Of a stretch of DNA of 64,000 bases, positions 52,289-61,768 are shown in pieces. Each line of letters begins with the position of its first letter. The stretch's first letter is position 1. The position numbers and the translations under genes were made by a program. The stretch spans positions 744,001 to 808,000 of the forward strand of contig CAVXCV010000002.1 of assembly GCA_963760405.1 (NCBI GenBank). The letters run 5' to 3'. The notes beneath the pieces were generated by a model. It did not search any database. It saw only the letters and a list, made by a program, of their open reading frames with translations, and was not told the DNA's origin. This DNA comes from RYN-230 sp963760405 (GTDB lineage Bacteria; Actinomycetota; Actinomycetes; Streptosporangiales; Streptosporangiaceae).

Positions 52289-54337
52289 GTGATCGGACGC
52301 ATCCCCATCCTGGACGTGGCGCCCGTCCTGGACTGCGGGCGCCGTCCCGCCAAAGCGGTGACGGATGAGACCTTCCAGGTCAGCGCCACTATTTTCCGTG
52401 AGGGCCACGAAATGCTCGGCGCTGGCGCCGTGCTGCGCGGCCCGGACGGCCAGCGGTCCCCGCTCGCCCTGATGCATGAGCTGGCGCCGGGTACCGACCG
52501 GTACGGCGCCCTGGTCACGGTTACCGCGGAGGGGCTCTGGCACTTCCAGGTCGAAGCGTGGGGTGATCCCATCGCGCACTGGCGGCACAATGCTGGCATC
52601 AAGGTGCCCCGCGGCCTGGAAACCGAGCTGATGCTGACCGAGGGCGCGCTGCTGTTCGAACGGGCCGCCCGCGCGATCCGCGGCAGCGGGCCCACGTCCG
52701 GCCCGGCTGGCGCCCGCTGGGCCAGCGCGGCCCAGGCCGCCCAGACCGCCCGCGAGGTCCGGGCCAAGCTGCGCGGCGTCGCCGCCCGGCTGCGTGATCC
52801 GGCCGTCCCGCCCTGGGACCGGCTGGCCGCGACGCAGACGCCGGGGATCCTGGCCATCCTGGCCGAGTACCCGCTGCGCGACCTGCTCACCCGGTCCGCC
52901 CGGTACCCGTTGATCGTGCACCGCCAGCGGGCGCTGTACGGGGCCTGGTATGAGTTCTTCCCGCGCTCGGAAGGCGTACAGGAAGATCCGCTCGGCCGCC
53001 GGGAACCGGCCAGCGGGACGTTCCGCAGCGCCGCGGGCCGCCTGCCCGGCATCGCCGAGATGGGCTTCGACGTGGTCTACCTGCCGCCCATCCACCCGAT
53101 CGGGACGACCGCGCGCAAGGGCCCGAACAACACGCTGCACGCGGGCCCGGGCGACCCGGGTTCGCCGTGGGCCATCGGCTCGCCGGACGGCGGCCATGAC
53201 GCGATCCACCCGGACCTGGGCACGCTGGCGGACTTCGACGCGTTCGTGGCCCGGACCCGGGAACTCGGCATGGAGGTCGCCCTGGACCTGGCCCTGCAGA
53301 CCTCACCCGACCATCCCTGGGTGACCAGCCACCCCGAGTGGTTCACCACCCGGGCGGACGGGCGGATCGCCTACGCGGAGAACCCGCCCAAGAAGTACCA
53401 GGACATCTACCCGCTGAATTTCGACAACGACCCCGCCGGGATCTACGCCGAGGTGCTCCGGGTGGTCCGGCACTGGATGGCGCACGGGGTCCGGATCTTC
53501 CGGGTGGACAACCCGCACACGAAACCACTGCCGTTCTGGGACCGGCTGCTGGCCGACATTGCGCGCACCGACCCGGACGTGCTCTTCCTGGCCGAGGCGT
53601 TCACCCGGCCCGCCATGATGCACGGCCTGGCCAAAGCCGGCTTCCATCAGTCGTACACGTACTTCACCTGGCGTAACACCGTCAGCGAGCTCATCGAGTA
53701 CCTGCGCGAGCTGGCCGGCCCGGCCGCCTCGTACATGCGGCCGAACTTCTTCGTCAACACCCCGGACATCCTGCACGAGTACCTGCAGCATGGCGGGCCG
53801 CCCGCATTCAAGATCCGGGCCGTGCTCGCCGCGATGCTGTCACCGTGCTGGGGGATTTACTCTGGATACGAGCTGACCGAGAACGCACCGGTGCGCCCCG
53901 GCAGCGAGGAGTACCTGGATTCGGAGAAGTACCAGTACCGGCCGCGGGACTGGTCCCTGGCGCAGCAGGGGCCAGCCGGGATCGCCCCGTATATCGCGCG
54001 GCTTAACTCGATCAGAAAGGCCCACCCGGCGCTGCACTGGTTGCGTAATCTACGCTTCCACCACGTCGATCAGCCCGAGCTGATCTGCTTCTCCAAACAC
54101 GCACCGCAGGAGGGGGACGCCGTGCTGGTCGTCGTGAACACTGACCCGCATCAGACGCGAGAGGCGACCGTCTGGCTTGATCTGCCCGCACTCGGGATGG
54201 ACCCTGGTGCTGACTTTGTTGTCCACGATGAGATTTCCGGGCAGACGTACCGGTGGGGGCAGGCGAATTACGTACGCCTCGATCCGGCCGTCGAACCAGC
54301 GCACATATTTCAGCTCAAGGCGTCCCAATCCGGCTGA
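52289..54337 (+). CDS. glgE: Alpha-1,4-glucan:maltose-1-phosphate maltosyltransferase GlgE
   Basis: GlgE (GH13_3) extends alpha-glucan chains using maltose-1-phosphate. The protein is about 682 aa. The N-terminus GRIPILDVAPVLDCGRRPAKAV and the beta-sandwich domain are typical. The barrel shows VYLPPIHPIGTTARKG, nucleophile Asp in IFRVDNPHTKPLPFW, acid Glu in FLAEAFTRP, and GIYSGYELTEN. It heads the operon glgE-treS-mak-glgB, which turns trehalose into branched glucan. Confidence 0.97.
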   Translation: MIGRIPILDVAPVLDCGRRPAKAVTDETFQVSATIFREGHEMLGAGAVLRGPDGQRSPLALMHELAPGTDRYGALVTVTAEGLWHFQVEAWGDPIAHWRHNAGIKVPRGLETELMLTEGALLFERAARAIRGSGPTSGPAGARWASAAQAAQTAREVRAKLRGVAARLRDPAVPPWDRLAATQTPGILAILAEYPLRDLLTRSARYPLIVHRQRALYGAWYEFFPRSEGVQEDPLGRREPASGTFRSAAGRLPGIAEMGFDVVYLPPIHPIGTTARKGPNNTLHAGPGDPGSPWAIGSPDGGHDAIHPDLGTLADFDAFVARTRELGMEVALDLALQTSPDHPWVTSHPEWFTTRADGRIAYAENPPKKYQDIYPLNFDNDPAGIYAEVLRVVRHWMAHGVRIFRVDNPHTKPLPFWDRLLADIARTDPDVLFLAEAFTRPAMMHGLAKAGFHQSYTYFTWRNTVSELIEYLRELAGPAASYMRPNFFVNTPDILHEYLQHGGPPAFKIRAVLAAMLSPCWGIYSGYELTENAPVRPGSEEYLDSEKYQYRPRDWSLAQQGPAGIAPYIARLNSIRKAHPALHWLRNLRFHHVDQPELICFSKHAPQEGDAVLVVVNTDPHQTREATVWLDLPALGMDPGADFVVHDEISGQTYRWGQANYVRLDPAVEPAHIFQLKASQSG

Positions 54338-54346
54338 ATCTGGGCA

Positions 54347-54363
54347 GCCGGCCGATGGCCGGC
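54347..54363 (+). terminator. Short hairpin between glgE and treS
   Basis: gccggcc pairs with ggccggc around a 3-nt loop, just after the glgE stop. It is weak and may only modulate read-through. AAAATATAAG at about 54392-54401 could belong to an internal promoter for treS. Confidence 0.3.
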
Positions 54364-54427
54364 AATTGACCCGGCTGAACGAGCCCGCCCGAAAATATAA
54401 GCACCGACACGTCCGCAGGAGCCCACA

Positions 54428-56236
54428 GTGGTCACAGAGCCTGAGCCGGGCCGCCCGTCCTCACCCGGCCTCCCGCTCCCGGCGCACCTGCCCAGTTTTG
54501 CCAACCCGCCCGGGGAGCCGATCCCCGACCCGTTCGTCTCGGGCCAGCCACGTGACCCGGCGTGGTACAAGCGCGCGGTGTTCTACGAGGTGCTGATCCG
54601 CGGCTTCCACGACTCCAACGGCGACGGCACCGGCGACCTGCGCGGGCTCACCTCCCGGCTGGATTACCTGCAATGGCTCGGCATCGACTGCATCTGGCTG
54701 CTGCCGATCTACGCCTCCCCGCTGCGCGACGGCGGGTATGACATCTCCGATTTCACCTCGGTGCTGCCCGACTTCGGGCAGATCGGCGATTTCGTGGAGC
54801 TGGTGGACGCGGCGCATGAGCGCGGCATGCGGGTCATCGCCGACCTGGTGATGAACCACACCAGTGATCAGCATCCCTGGTTCCAGGCCTCCCGCAGCGA
54901 CCCGGACGGCCCGTACCGGGACTTCTACGTCTGGTCGGACACGGACGACCGGTACGCCGACGCCCGGGTCATCTTCGTGGACACCGAGCAGTCGAACTGG
55001 ACCTACGACGCGGTCCGCGGCCAGTACTACTGGCACCGGTTCTTCTCCCACCAGCCGGATCTCAACTACGAGAACCCGCAGGTCCAGGACGCGATGCTGG
55101 AGGTGCTGCGGTTCTGGCTGGATCTCGGCATCGACGGGTTCCGGCTCGACGCCGTGCCCTACCTGTACGAGCGGGAAGGCACCAACTGCGAGAACCTCAA
55201 GGAAACCCACGAGTACCTGAAGCGGATCCGCTCCGAGGTGGACCGGCTGTACCCGGACCGGGTGCTGCTGGCCGAGGCGAACCAGTGGCCGACGGACGTG
55301 GTCGAGTACTTCGGCGACCCGGCGACTGGCGGGGACCAGTGCCACATGGCGTTCCACTTCCCGCTGATGCCGCGGATCTTCATGGCGGTGCGGCGCGAGC
55401 AGCGCTACCCGATCTCGGAGATCATGGCCCAGACCCCGCCGATCCCGTCCGGCTGCCAGTGGGGGATCTTCCTGCGCAACCACGACGAGCTGACGCTGGA
55501 AATGGTCACCGACGACGAGCGTGACTACATGTACACCGAGTACGCCAAGGATCCCCGGATGAAGGCGAACATCGGGATCCGGCGCCGGCTCGCACCGCTG
55601 CTCGAGAACGACCGGAACCAGCAGGAGCTGTTCACCGCGCTGCTGCTGTCCCTGCCCGGCTCGCCGGTCATGTACTACGGCGACGAGATCGGCATGGGTG
55701 ACAATATCTGGCTCGGTGACCGGGACGGCGTGCGCACCCCGATGCAGTGGACCCCGGACCGCAACGCCGGCTTCTCCACCTGTGACCCCGCGCGCCTGTA
55801 CCTGCCGCTGCTGATGGACCCGATCTACGGGTACCAGGCGCTGAACGTGGAGGCGCAGCAGCACAACTCCGGTTCGCTGCTGCACTGGACCAAGCGGATG
55901 ATCGAGATCCGCAAGCGGCACCCGGTCTTCGGGCTCGGCGGCTTCGAGGAGCTGAACTCGTCCAACCCGAGCGTGCTGGCCTTCGTCCGGGAACCGGACC
56001 CAGAGCACCAGCACGGCCTGGACGCGGGCGACCGGATCCTGTGCGTCAACAACCTGTCCCGCTTCCCGCAGCCGGTCGAGCTCGACCTGCGCCGGTTCAA
56101 GGGAGTCACCCCGGTCGAGTGCATGGGCGGGGTCACTTTCCCGCCCATCGGCGACCTCACATACCTGCTCACCCTGCCCGGCCACGGTTTCTACTGGTTC
56201 CAGCTGCCTGAGCCCCAGGACGAGCATCCGCGCTGA
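54428..56236 (+). CDS. treS: Trehalose synthase / maltose-trehalose isomerase TreS
   Basis: TreS (GH13_16) isomerises trehalose to maltose, which the neighbouring maltokinase phosphorylates. The 602-aa protein contains the barrel signatures VIADLVMNHTSDQHPWF, FRLDAVPYLYEREGT (nucleophile Asp), LLAEANQWP (acid Glu) and FLRNHDELTLEM, then a C-terminal beta domain. AGGAG lies six bases before GTG 54428. The N-terminal 30 residues are Pro-rich. Confidence 0.96.
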   Translation: MVTEPEPGRPSSPGLPLPAHLPSFANPPGEPIPDPFVSGQPRDPAWYKRAVFYEVLIRGFHDSNGDGTGDLRGLTSRLDYLQWLGIDCIWLLPIYASPLRDGGYDISDFTSVLPDFGQIGDFVELVDAAHERGMRVIADLVMNHTSDQHPWFQASRSDPDGPYRDFYVWSDTDDRYADARVIFVDTEQSNWTYDAVRGQYYWHRFFSHQPDLNYENPQVQDAMLEVLRFWLDLGIDGFRLDAVPYLYEREGTNCENLKETHEYLKRIRSEVDRLYPDRVLLAEANQWPTDVVEYFGDPATGGDQCHMAFHFPLMPRIFMAVRREQRYPISEIMAQTPPIPSGCQWGIFLRNHDELTLEMVTDDERDYMYTEYAKDPRMKANIGIRRRLAPLLENDRNQQELFTALLLSLPGSPVMYYGDEIGMGDNIWLGDRDGVRTPMQWTPDRNAGFSTCDPARLYLPLLMDPIYGYQALNVEAQQHNSGSLLHWTKRMIEIRKRHPVFGLGGFEELNSSNPSVLAFVREPDPEHQHGLDAGDRILCVNNLSRFPQPVELDLRRFKGVTPVECMGGVTFPPIGDLTYLLTLPGHGFYWFQLPEPQDEHPR

Positions 56237-56335
56237 TGGCCCGGGCCGCGAGGGCGGCACTGGTCTGCCAGAATTCCGGCTAGCCGATGATCGTCGGGTG
56301 CTGCATGTTCCCTGGGGACGGGGTAGACCGGAACC

Positions 56336-57669
56336 ATGACATTTGAGGAAACGCTGGCGGAGTGGATGCCGGCCCAGCGCTGGTTCGCTGGCAAGGGTGC
56401 CCGGATCATCGACCTGGCCATCGTGGCGGATACCGAGCTGGCGGGCGGCGACCCGACCCTGCGGCACCTGATGGTCGCCGTGTCGCAGGGCGCTGTCGTG
56501 GACACCTACCAGGTGCTGGTGGGCGTGCGTGCTGAGCTCCCGGATGAGCTGCGGCATGCGGTCATCGGGGTGGCCGAGGACGACCGGATCGCCTACGACG
56601 CGCTGCACGACCCGGAGCTGACCAGGCTGCTGCTGCGGGCCATCGCCGAGGGCGGGATGAGCGGGCCGCTGCGCTTCGCCCGGGAGCCCGGCGCGGAGGT
56701 GGAGACCGACCTGGACAGCCTGGTGCTGACCGGGGAGCAGAGCAACACCAGCCTGATGTTCGGCGAGACCAGCATCCTCAAGATTTTCCGCCGGCCGTCC
56801 CCGGGGCCCAACCCGGATCTGGAGGTGCCGCGCGCGCTGGCCCGGCTCGGTTCCCCGCATGTGGCCGAGCCGCTGGGCTGGATCGAGACGCGGCTCGATG
56901 GTGCCCCGACCGTGCTCGGCATCCTGTCGATCTATCTGCGCACCGCCGCGGACGGCTGGTCGCTGGCGGCCACCAGCGTCCGGGACCTTTATGCCAGCGA
57001 GGGAACCGCGGCGGACGCCGGGGGTGACTTCGCGGGTGAGGCCCACCGGCTCGGCGAGGCCACCGCCGAGGTGCACCGGGATCTGGCCGACGCGTTCGGC
57101 ACCGAGGTGCTGCCCGCGGAAGCGCACAGCCAGCTCGCCGAGCAGATGTTCCGCCGCCTCGACGTGGCCATCGCCATCGTGCCGGAGCTCGGCCGGTACG
57201 CCGACCTGATCGGTACCGCCTTCTCCGACCTGGCGAAGGTGGACACCCCGATGATCGTCCAGCGGGTGCACGGCGATTATCACCTCGGCCAGGTGATGCG
57301 CACCCTGACTGGCTGGGTGGTGCTCGACTTCGAGGGTGAGCCCGCCACCCCGCTGGCCCAGCGCCGGGCCCGGTCTACCGCGCTCCGGGATGTGGCGGCC
57401 TGCTGCGCTCCTTTGACTACGCCGCCCGCCATCAGCTGTCCGGCTACCCGGACGACGAGCGGGCCCACGAGGCGGCACTGGACTGGGTCAGCCGTAACCA
57501 GGGCGCGTTCTGCGCCGGGTACGCCGCGGCCGGGGGGATGGACCCGGCCGCGCACGCTACGCTGTTGCGCGCACTTGTCTTGGATAAGGCGGTCTACGAA
57601 GTGACGTACGAAGCCAGGAACCGGCCCGGCTGGCTGGCTATCCCCCTCGGCTCCATCGCTGACGCATGA
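56336..57669 (+). pseudogene. mak: Maltokinase (Mak/Pep2), frameshifted by one missing base
   Basis: The first 350 residues (MTFEETLAEWMPAQRWFAGKG, VLTGEQSNTSLMFG, catalytic VQRVHGDYHLGQVM, VLDFEGEP) are a maltokinase that makes maltose-1-phosphate for GlgE. After LRDVA, at 57395-57398, the sequence gtggcggcctg lacks one G. With gtggcgggcctg the frame continues GLLRSFDYAARHQLSGYPDDERA to the stop at 57667-57669 (444 aa, normal length). Without repair it ends at 57604 with an unrelated tail. The true stop overlaps the glgB ATG, showing the downstream part is genuine coding sequence. A sequencing indel is as likely as true inactivation. Confidence 0.88.
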
Positions 57670-59897
57670 ACACGGTGCGCCAGCAGGGCCAGGCCGACCT
57701 GAGCCTGGGCGAGATCGACCGTGTCGTGGCAGGTACGCACCACGATCCGCATTCCATCCTGGGCGCGCATCTCACTGCGGACGGCATGGTCATCCGCGCG
57801 CTGCGGCCGCTCGCCCGGTCGGTGACCGTGCTGCTCCCGGACGGTACCCGGTTCCCCGCTGAGCACGTGCACGCCGGGGTGTTCGCCGCCACGCTGCCCG
57901 GGACCGAGGTGCCCGATTACCGGCTCGCGGTCAGCTACGAGGCCGCGGACGGGAGCCTGCTCGCGGAGACGGTCGTCGACGATCCCTACCGCTACCTGCC
58001 CACCGTCGGCGAGATGGACCTGTACCTGATCGGCGAGGGCCGGCACGAGAACCTGTGGCAGGTGCTCGGCGCGCACGTGAAGCAGTACGGGACGGTGTCC
58101 GGGACGGCGTTCGCGGTCTGGGCCCCGAATGCCCGCGGGGTACGGGTCATCGGCGACTTCAACCACTGGGACGGCCAGGGGCACCCGATGCGCTCACTCG
58201 GCGGCGCCGGGATCTGGGAGATCTTCGTGCCCGGAGCCGGCCACGGCGCCCGCTACAAGTTCGACGTCTGCGGCCCGGACGGCCAGTGGCACCGCAAGGC
58301 CGACCCCATGGCCAGCCTGGCCGAGACCCCGCCCGCCACCGCCTCCGTCGTGTACACCTCCCGGTACGAGTGGGGCGACGCCGGCTGGCTCGCGGCCCGG
58401 GCCGAGCGCCAGCCGGTCAGCCAGCCGGTCAGCATCTACGAGGTGCACCTGGCCTCCTGGCGGCCGGGCCTGTCCTACACCGAGCTGGCCGAGGAGCTGA
58501 CCGGCTACGTCACCGGGCTGGGCTTCACCCACGTGGAATTCCTGCCGGTGGCCGAGCACCCGTTCGGCGGTTCCTGGGGCTACCAGGTCACCTCGTACTA
58601 CGCCCCGACGTCCCGGTTCGGCTCGCCGGATGAGTTCCGCCACCTGGTGGACCAGCTGCACCAGGCGGGCGTCGGCGTCCTCCTCGACTGGGTGCCCGCG
58701 CACTTCCCGCGGGATGAGTGGGCACTGGCCCGGTTCGACGGCACCCCGCTGTACGAGCATCCCGATCCGCGCCGCGGCGAGCATCCCGACTGGGGCACGC
58801 TGATCTTCGACTTCGGCCGCAACGAGGTACGGAACTTCCTGGTCGCCAACGCGCTGTACTGGCTGGAGGAGTTCCACGCGGACGGCCTGCGGGTGGACGC
58901 GGTCGCGTCCATGCTGTACCTGGACTACTCCAGGAAAGCGGGCGAGTGGGCGCCGAACGCGCAGGGCGGCCGGGAGAACACCGACGCGGTGTCGTTCCTG
59001 CAGGAAGTCAACGCATCCGCCTACCGGCGGGTACCCGGGGTCATGATGATCGCCGAGGAGTCCACCGCCTGGCCCGGCGTGACCAGGCCCGTGCATCTAG
59101 GCGGCCTGGGGTTCGGCTTCAAGTGGAACCTCGGCTGGATGCACGACACGCTCAGCTACATGTCGCTGAACCCGGTGTACCGGCAGTACCACCACAACGA
59201 GATCACGTTCTCGCTGATGTACGCGTTCAGCGAGAACTTCATGCTGCCGCTCTCGCACGACGAGGTCGTGCACGGCAAGGGCTCCCTGCTCGGGAAGATG
59301 CCGGGCGACGAGTGGAACCGGTTCGCCGGGCTGCGCGCCATGCTCGCGTACATGTGGGCCCATCCGGGTAAGCAGCTGCTGTTCATGGGCTCGGAGTTCG
59401 GCCAGGGCAGCGAGTGGTCCGCGGAACGCGGGCTGGACTGGTGGGTCCTGGACTACGACCTGCACGCCGGCACCGAGCGGCTGGTCCGCGAGCTGAACCA
59501 GGCCTACACCGGAGCGCCGGCGCTGTGGGCGCAGGACAACACCCCCGCCGGGTTCTCCTGGATCGACGCGAACGACGCCTCCGGGAACGTGCTGTCCTTC
59601 CTGCGCTTCGCCAGGGACCAGGCCGGGCCGGAAGCCGGCCCGCGCGTGCTGGCGGTGGTCGCGAACTTCTCCGGCGGCCCGCACCAGGAATACCGGCTCG
59701 GGCTGCCCTATGCAGGCCGGTGGCGGGAGCTGGTCAACACCGATGCCTACGACTACGGCGGCAGCGGGGTGGGCAACCTGGGCGTGGTCGAGGCCGTGCC
59801 CGAGCCGTGGCACGGCCAGCCCGCGTCCACGGTGCTCACCCTGCCACCGCTGGCCGTGCTCTGGCTGGTGCCGGAGCAGCAGGCGCCTGAGGAGTAA
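57666..59897 (+). CDS. glgB: 1,4-alpha-glucan branching enzyme GlgB
   Basis: GlgB introduces alpha-1,6 branches into the glucan made by GlgE. The 743-aa protein has two N-terminal CBM48-like domains (DPHSILGAHLTADG; GTAFAVWAPNARGVRVIGDFN), then the GH13_9 barrel with DGLRVDAVASMLYLDYSR (nucleophile), MIAEESTAWPGVTRPV (acid) and LPLSHDEVVHGKGSLL. The ATG overlaps the mak stop (ATGA), so they are coupled. Confidence 0.97.
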   Translation: MNTVRQQGQADLSLGEIDRVVAGTHHDPHSILGAHLTADGMVIRALRPLARSVTVLLPDGTRFPAEHVHAGVFAATLPGTEVPDYRLAVSYEAADGSLLAETVVDDPYRYLPTVGEMDLYLIGEGRHENLWQVLGAHVKQYGTVSGTAFAVWAPNARGVRVIGDFNHWDGQGHPMRSLGGAGIWEIFVPGAGHGARYKFDVCGPDGQWHRKADPMASLAETPPATASVVYTSRYEWGDAGWLAARAERQPVSQPVSIYEVHLASWRPGLSYTELAEELTGYVTGLGFTHVEFLPVAEHPFGGSWGYQVTSYYAPTSRFGSPDEFRHLVDQLHQAGVGVLLDWVPAHFPRDEWALARFDGTPLYEHPDPRRGEHPDWGTLIFDFGRNEVRNFLVANALYWLEEFHADGLRVDAVASMLYLDYSRKAGEWAPNAQGGRENTDAVSFLQEVNASAYRRVPGVMMIAEESTAWPGVTRPVHLGGLGFGFKWNLGWMHDTLSYMSLNPVYRQYHHNEITFSLMYAFSENFMLPLSHDEVVHGKGSLLGKMPGDEWNRFAGLRAMLAYMWAHPGKQLLFMGSEFGQGSEWSAERGLDWWVLDYDLHAGTERLVRELNQAYTGAPALWAQDNTPAGFSWIDANDASGNVLSFLRFARDQAGPEAGPRVLAVVANFSGGPHQEYRLGLPYAGRWRELVNTDAYDYGGSGVGNLGVVEAVPEPWHGQPASTVLTLPPLAVLWLVPEQQAPEE

Positions 59898-59920
59898 CGG
59901 GCCGCGGGGCCCTGGGCCGG

Positions 59921-60691
59921 CTACCGGTAGGCGGCGAGGCCGAGCCGGACCGCGAGGGCGATGCCGCCCAGCCCGATCAGGATCCGCAGGGCCCGGGCGG
60001 GGATCCGGCGGACCAGCTTCGGCCCGGTCCACCCGCCGGCCAGGAAGCCGGCCGCCAGCGGGAGCACCGCCACCCAGCACACCGGGCCGAAGGCAGCGAA
60101 GGCGACCGCCGCTACCGCGTTGGCCATCCCGGACACCACGTTCTTCACCGCGTTGGTCCGGGCCAGCGGCTCGGCGAGCATCGGGGTCAGCACCACCAGC
60201 AGCAGGATCCCGCCGGCCGCGCCGAAATAGCCGACATAGACCGCGACGCAGAACAGTGCGGCCAGCAGCAGCCGGCTGTCCTCCCGGCCCACCGGCGCGG
60301 CCAGCGTCGCCGGGGCCGCCTGGGCCAGCAGCAGCAGCGAGGCCCCGCCGATCAGGATCGGCGCTACCGCCTCGAAGGTCCGCGCCGGGGTGGCCAGCAG
60401 CAGGGCCGCGCCTGCCGCGCCACCCAGCGCGGTGATCAGGCCCAGCCGCCGCACCCGGGAGCCCTGGCCCGCCAGTTCGGGCCGTGAGCCCGCTGCCGCG
60501 CCCGCCCCGGTGAACAGGAGTGCCACGGTGTTGGTCATGTTCGCCGACAGCGGCGGCAGGCCGAGCGCGAGCAGCACCGGGTAGGAAACCACCGAGGCCA
60601 GGCTGGCGACCGTGCTGACGATGCCCGCAGCCACCCCGGTGGCGGCCAGCAGGAGCAGGTCAGCTGCGCTCACTACCTGACCCAAGCACAC
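59921..60691 (-). CDS. TauE/SafE (TSUP) family membrane permease
   Basis: This 256-aa protein has eight or so hydrophobic helices in two related halves (AATGVAAGIVSTVASLASVVSYPVLLALG and YVGYFGAAGGILLLVVLTPML). This is the TSUP pattern of sulfite, sulfonate or related anion exporters. GTG 60673 (VSAADLLLL) is an alternative start. Substrate unknown. It converges with glgB. Confidence 0.88.
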   Translation of the reverse strand: MCLGQVVSAADLLLLAATGVAAGIVSTVASLASVVSYPVLLALGLPPLSANMTNTVALLFTGAGAAAGSRPELAGQGSRVRRLGLITALGGAAGAALLLATPARTFEAVAPILIGGASLLLLAQAAPATLAAPVGREDSRLLLAALFCVAVYVGYFGAAGGILLLVVLTPMLAEPLARTNAVKNVVSGMANAVAAVAFAAFGPVCWVAVLPLAAGFLAGGWTGPKLVRRIPARALRILIGLGGIALAVRLGLAAYR

Positions 60692-60830
60692 GAAAGCTCT
60701 GGCCGCCTCGTGACCTACCCCACACTTGGCATACGGCAGGATGGCAGCTGCCAGCGCAGGCTGGCAGAGTGCACGGGGCAGGATGCACCAGCGCCGCAGG
60801 CCCCGCGCGGCTCAGCGCAGGCCGGGCGGC

Positions 60831-61703
60831 TCAGAGCAGGCCGAGCAGCCAGCGAGGGCCGGTGACCGCCGCGCCCGCCGCGGTGCTCCGGCGGCGCAGT
60901 TCCTGGTCGGCGGTCACCACCAGGCGCCGGCCAGGCAGGCTGGCCGCCAGCTCGGCGATCGTGTCGTCGCCGGACCCGGGCGCGGCCACCACCCGGACCG
61001 CGCCGGTGTCCGGCAGCGTGGCCCGGGCCGCCTTGGCCTGGCCCTCGAGCACCAGGACGAACTCCGGGAACCAGTGGTCGAGCGGGCCCGCGCCCAGCTC
61101 GGCGGGCAGGTCCTGGACACCACGCACGGCCAGCCCGGCCAGCTCGTGGTAGAGCCGGGCCGCGGCCCCGGCCCGGTCCCGCCACCAGCCGTCGGCCCGG
61201 GCCCCGATCACGTTGGCGCCATCCACGATGACGGTTACCTGCGCCATGGCCCCGCGGATGGCAGGCCAGGTCTCGGCGAACCCGGGATGCAGCGGCAGCG
61301 CGCCCACCTGGCTGACCGGCACCCAGGCGACCTCAGCGGCTTCCCCGCCGACCACCCGCACGCCGAACGCCGCGGCCGCCGCGGCCACCAGGGTCTGATA
61401 GGACCAGCCGCCATGATCGTCATCGAGCAGGCCGAGGATCCGCACGGCCCCGGACGGCACCCCGCACTCCTCCGCCGCCTCGCGCAACGCCGCCCTGGCC
61501 GCTGATTCGTGACTGTCCCGCGCCCCGCCCGGCGGCCCCCAGGTCCCGCCGTGCTGAGTCCAGCCAGCCCGGTGGATGAGCAGCACGCTCGGCTGGCCGG
61601 CCGGGTCGGGGGCATAGGTGAGCAGCCCGGCCGCGCCGTACCGGCCCCAGTGCCGGTGACCCCGGGCGCACACGACCCAGCCATTGCCGTCCCCATCGGC
61701 CAT
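60831..61703 (-). CDS. NUDIX hydrolase fused to an NYN/PIN-like nuclease domain
   Basis: This 290-aa protein has two domains. Residues about 20-150 are a NUDIX domain with the box at 60-82 (GARDSHESAARAALREAAEECGV). Residues about 154-290 begin VTVIVDGANVIGARADGWWRDRAG, with acidic Asp161, and continue to GSGDDTIAELAASLPGRRLVVTADQELRRR. This is the pattern of NYN/PIN-fold RNases, where conserved aspartates bind metal. ATG 61703 is chosen as the first start near the family N-terminus. Met153 at 61247 could give a separate NYN product. It is divergent from sppA with a 65-base spacer. Confidence 0.82.
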   Translation of the reverse strand: MADGDGNGWVVCARGHRHWGRYGAAGLLTYAPDPAGQPSVLLIHRAGWTQHGGTWGPPGGARDSHESAARAALREAAEECGVPSGAVRILGLLDDDHGGWSYQTLVAAAAAAFGVRVVGGEAAEVAWVPVSQVGALPLHPGFAETWPAIRGAMAQVTVIVDGANVIGARADGWWRDRAGAAARLYHELAGLAVRGVQDLPAELGAGPLDHWFPEFVLVLEGQAKAARATLPDTGAVRVVAAPGSGDDTIAELAASLPGRRLVVTADQELRRRSTAAGAAVTGPRWLLGLL

Positions 61704-61755
61704 CAGCCCCAACCGTCCCCTTCGGCCACCTCGTCCGACGATAGCGCAGGCCCCG

Positions 61756-61761
61756 TAAGCT
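61756..61761 (+). promoter_or_regulatory. Candidate -10 element TAAGCT for leaderless sppA mRNA
   Basis: TAAGCT is followed by seven bases and ATG 61769. No ribosome-binding site is present at normal distance. Confidence 0.45.
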
Positions 61762-61768
61762 GGTCGGC

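Noticed and set aside
54461..57478. A 1005-codon open frame on the minus strand across treS and mak
   Set aside because: It lies antisense to genes with clear GH13 and maltokinase motifs, and its composition (Arg, Val, His, Gly and Pro rich) is what GC-rich third positions produce on the opposite strand.
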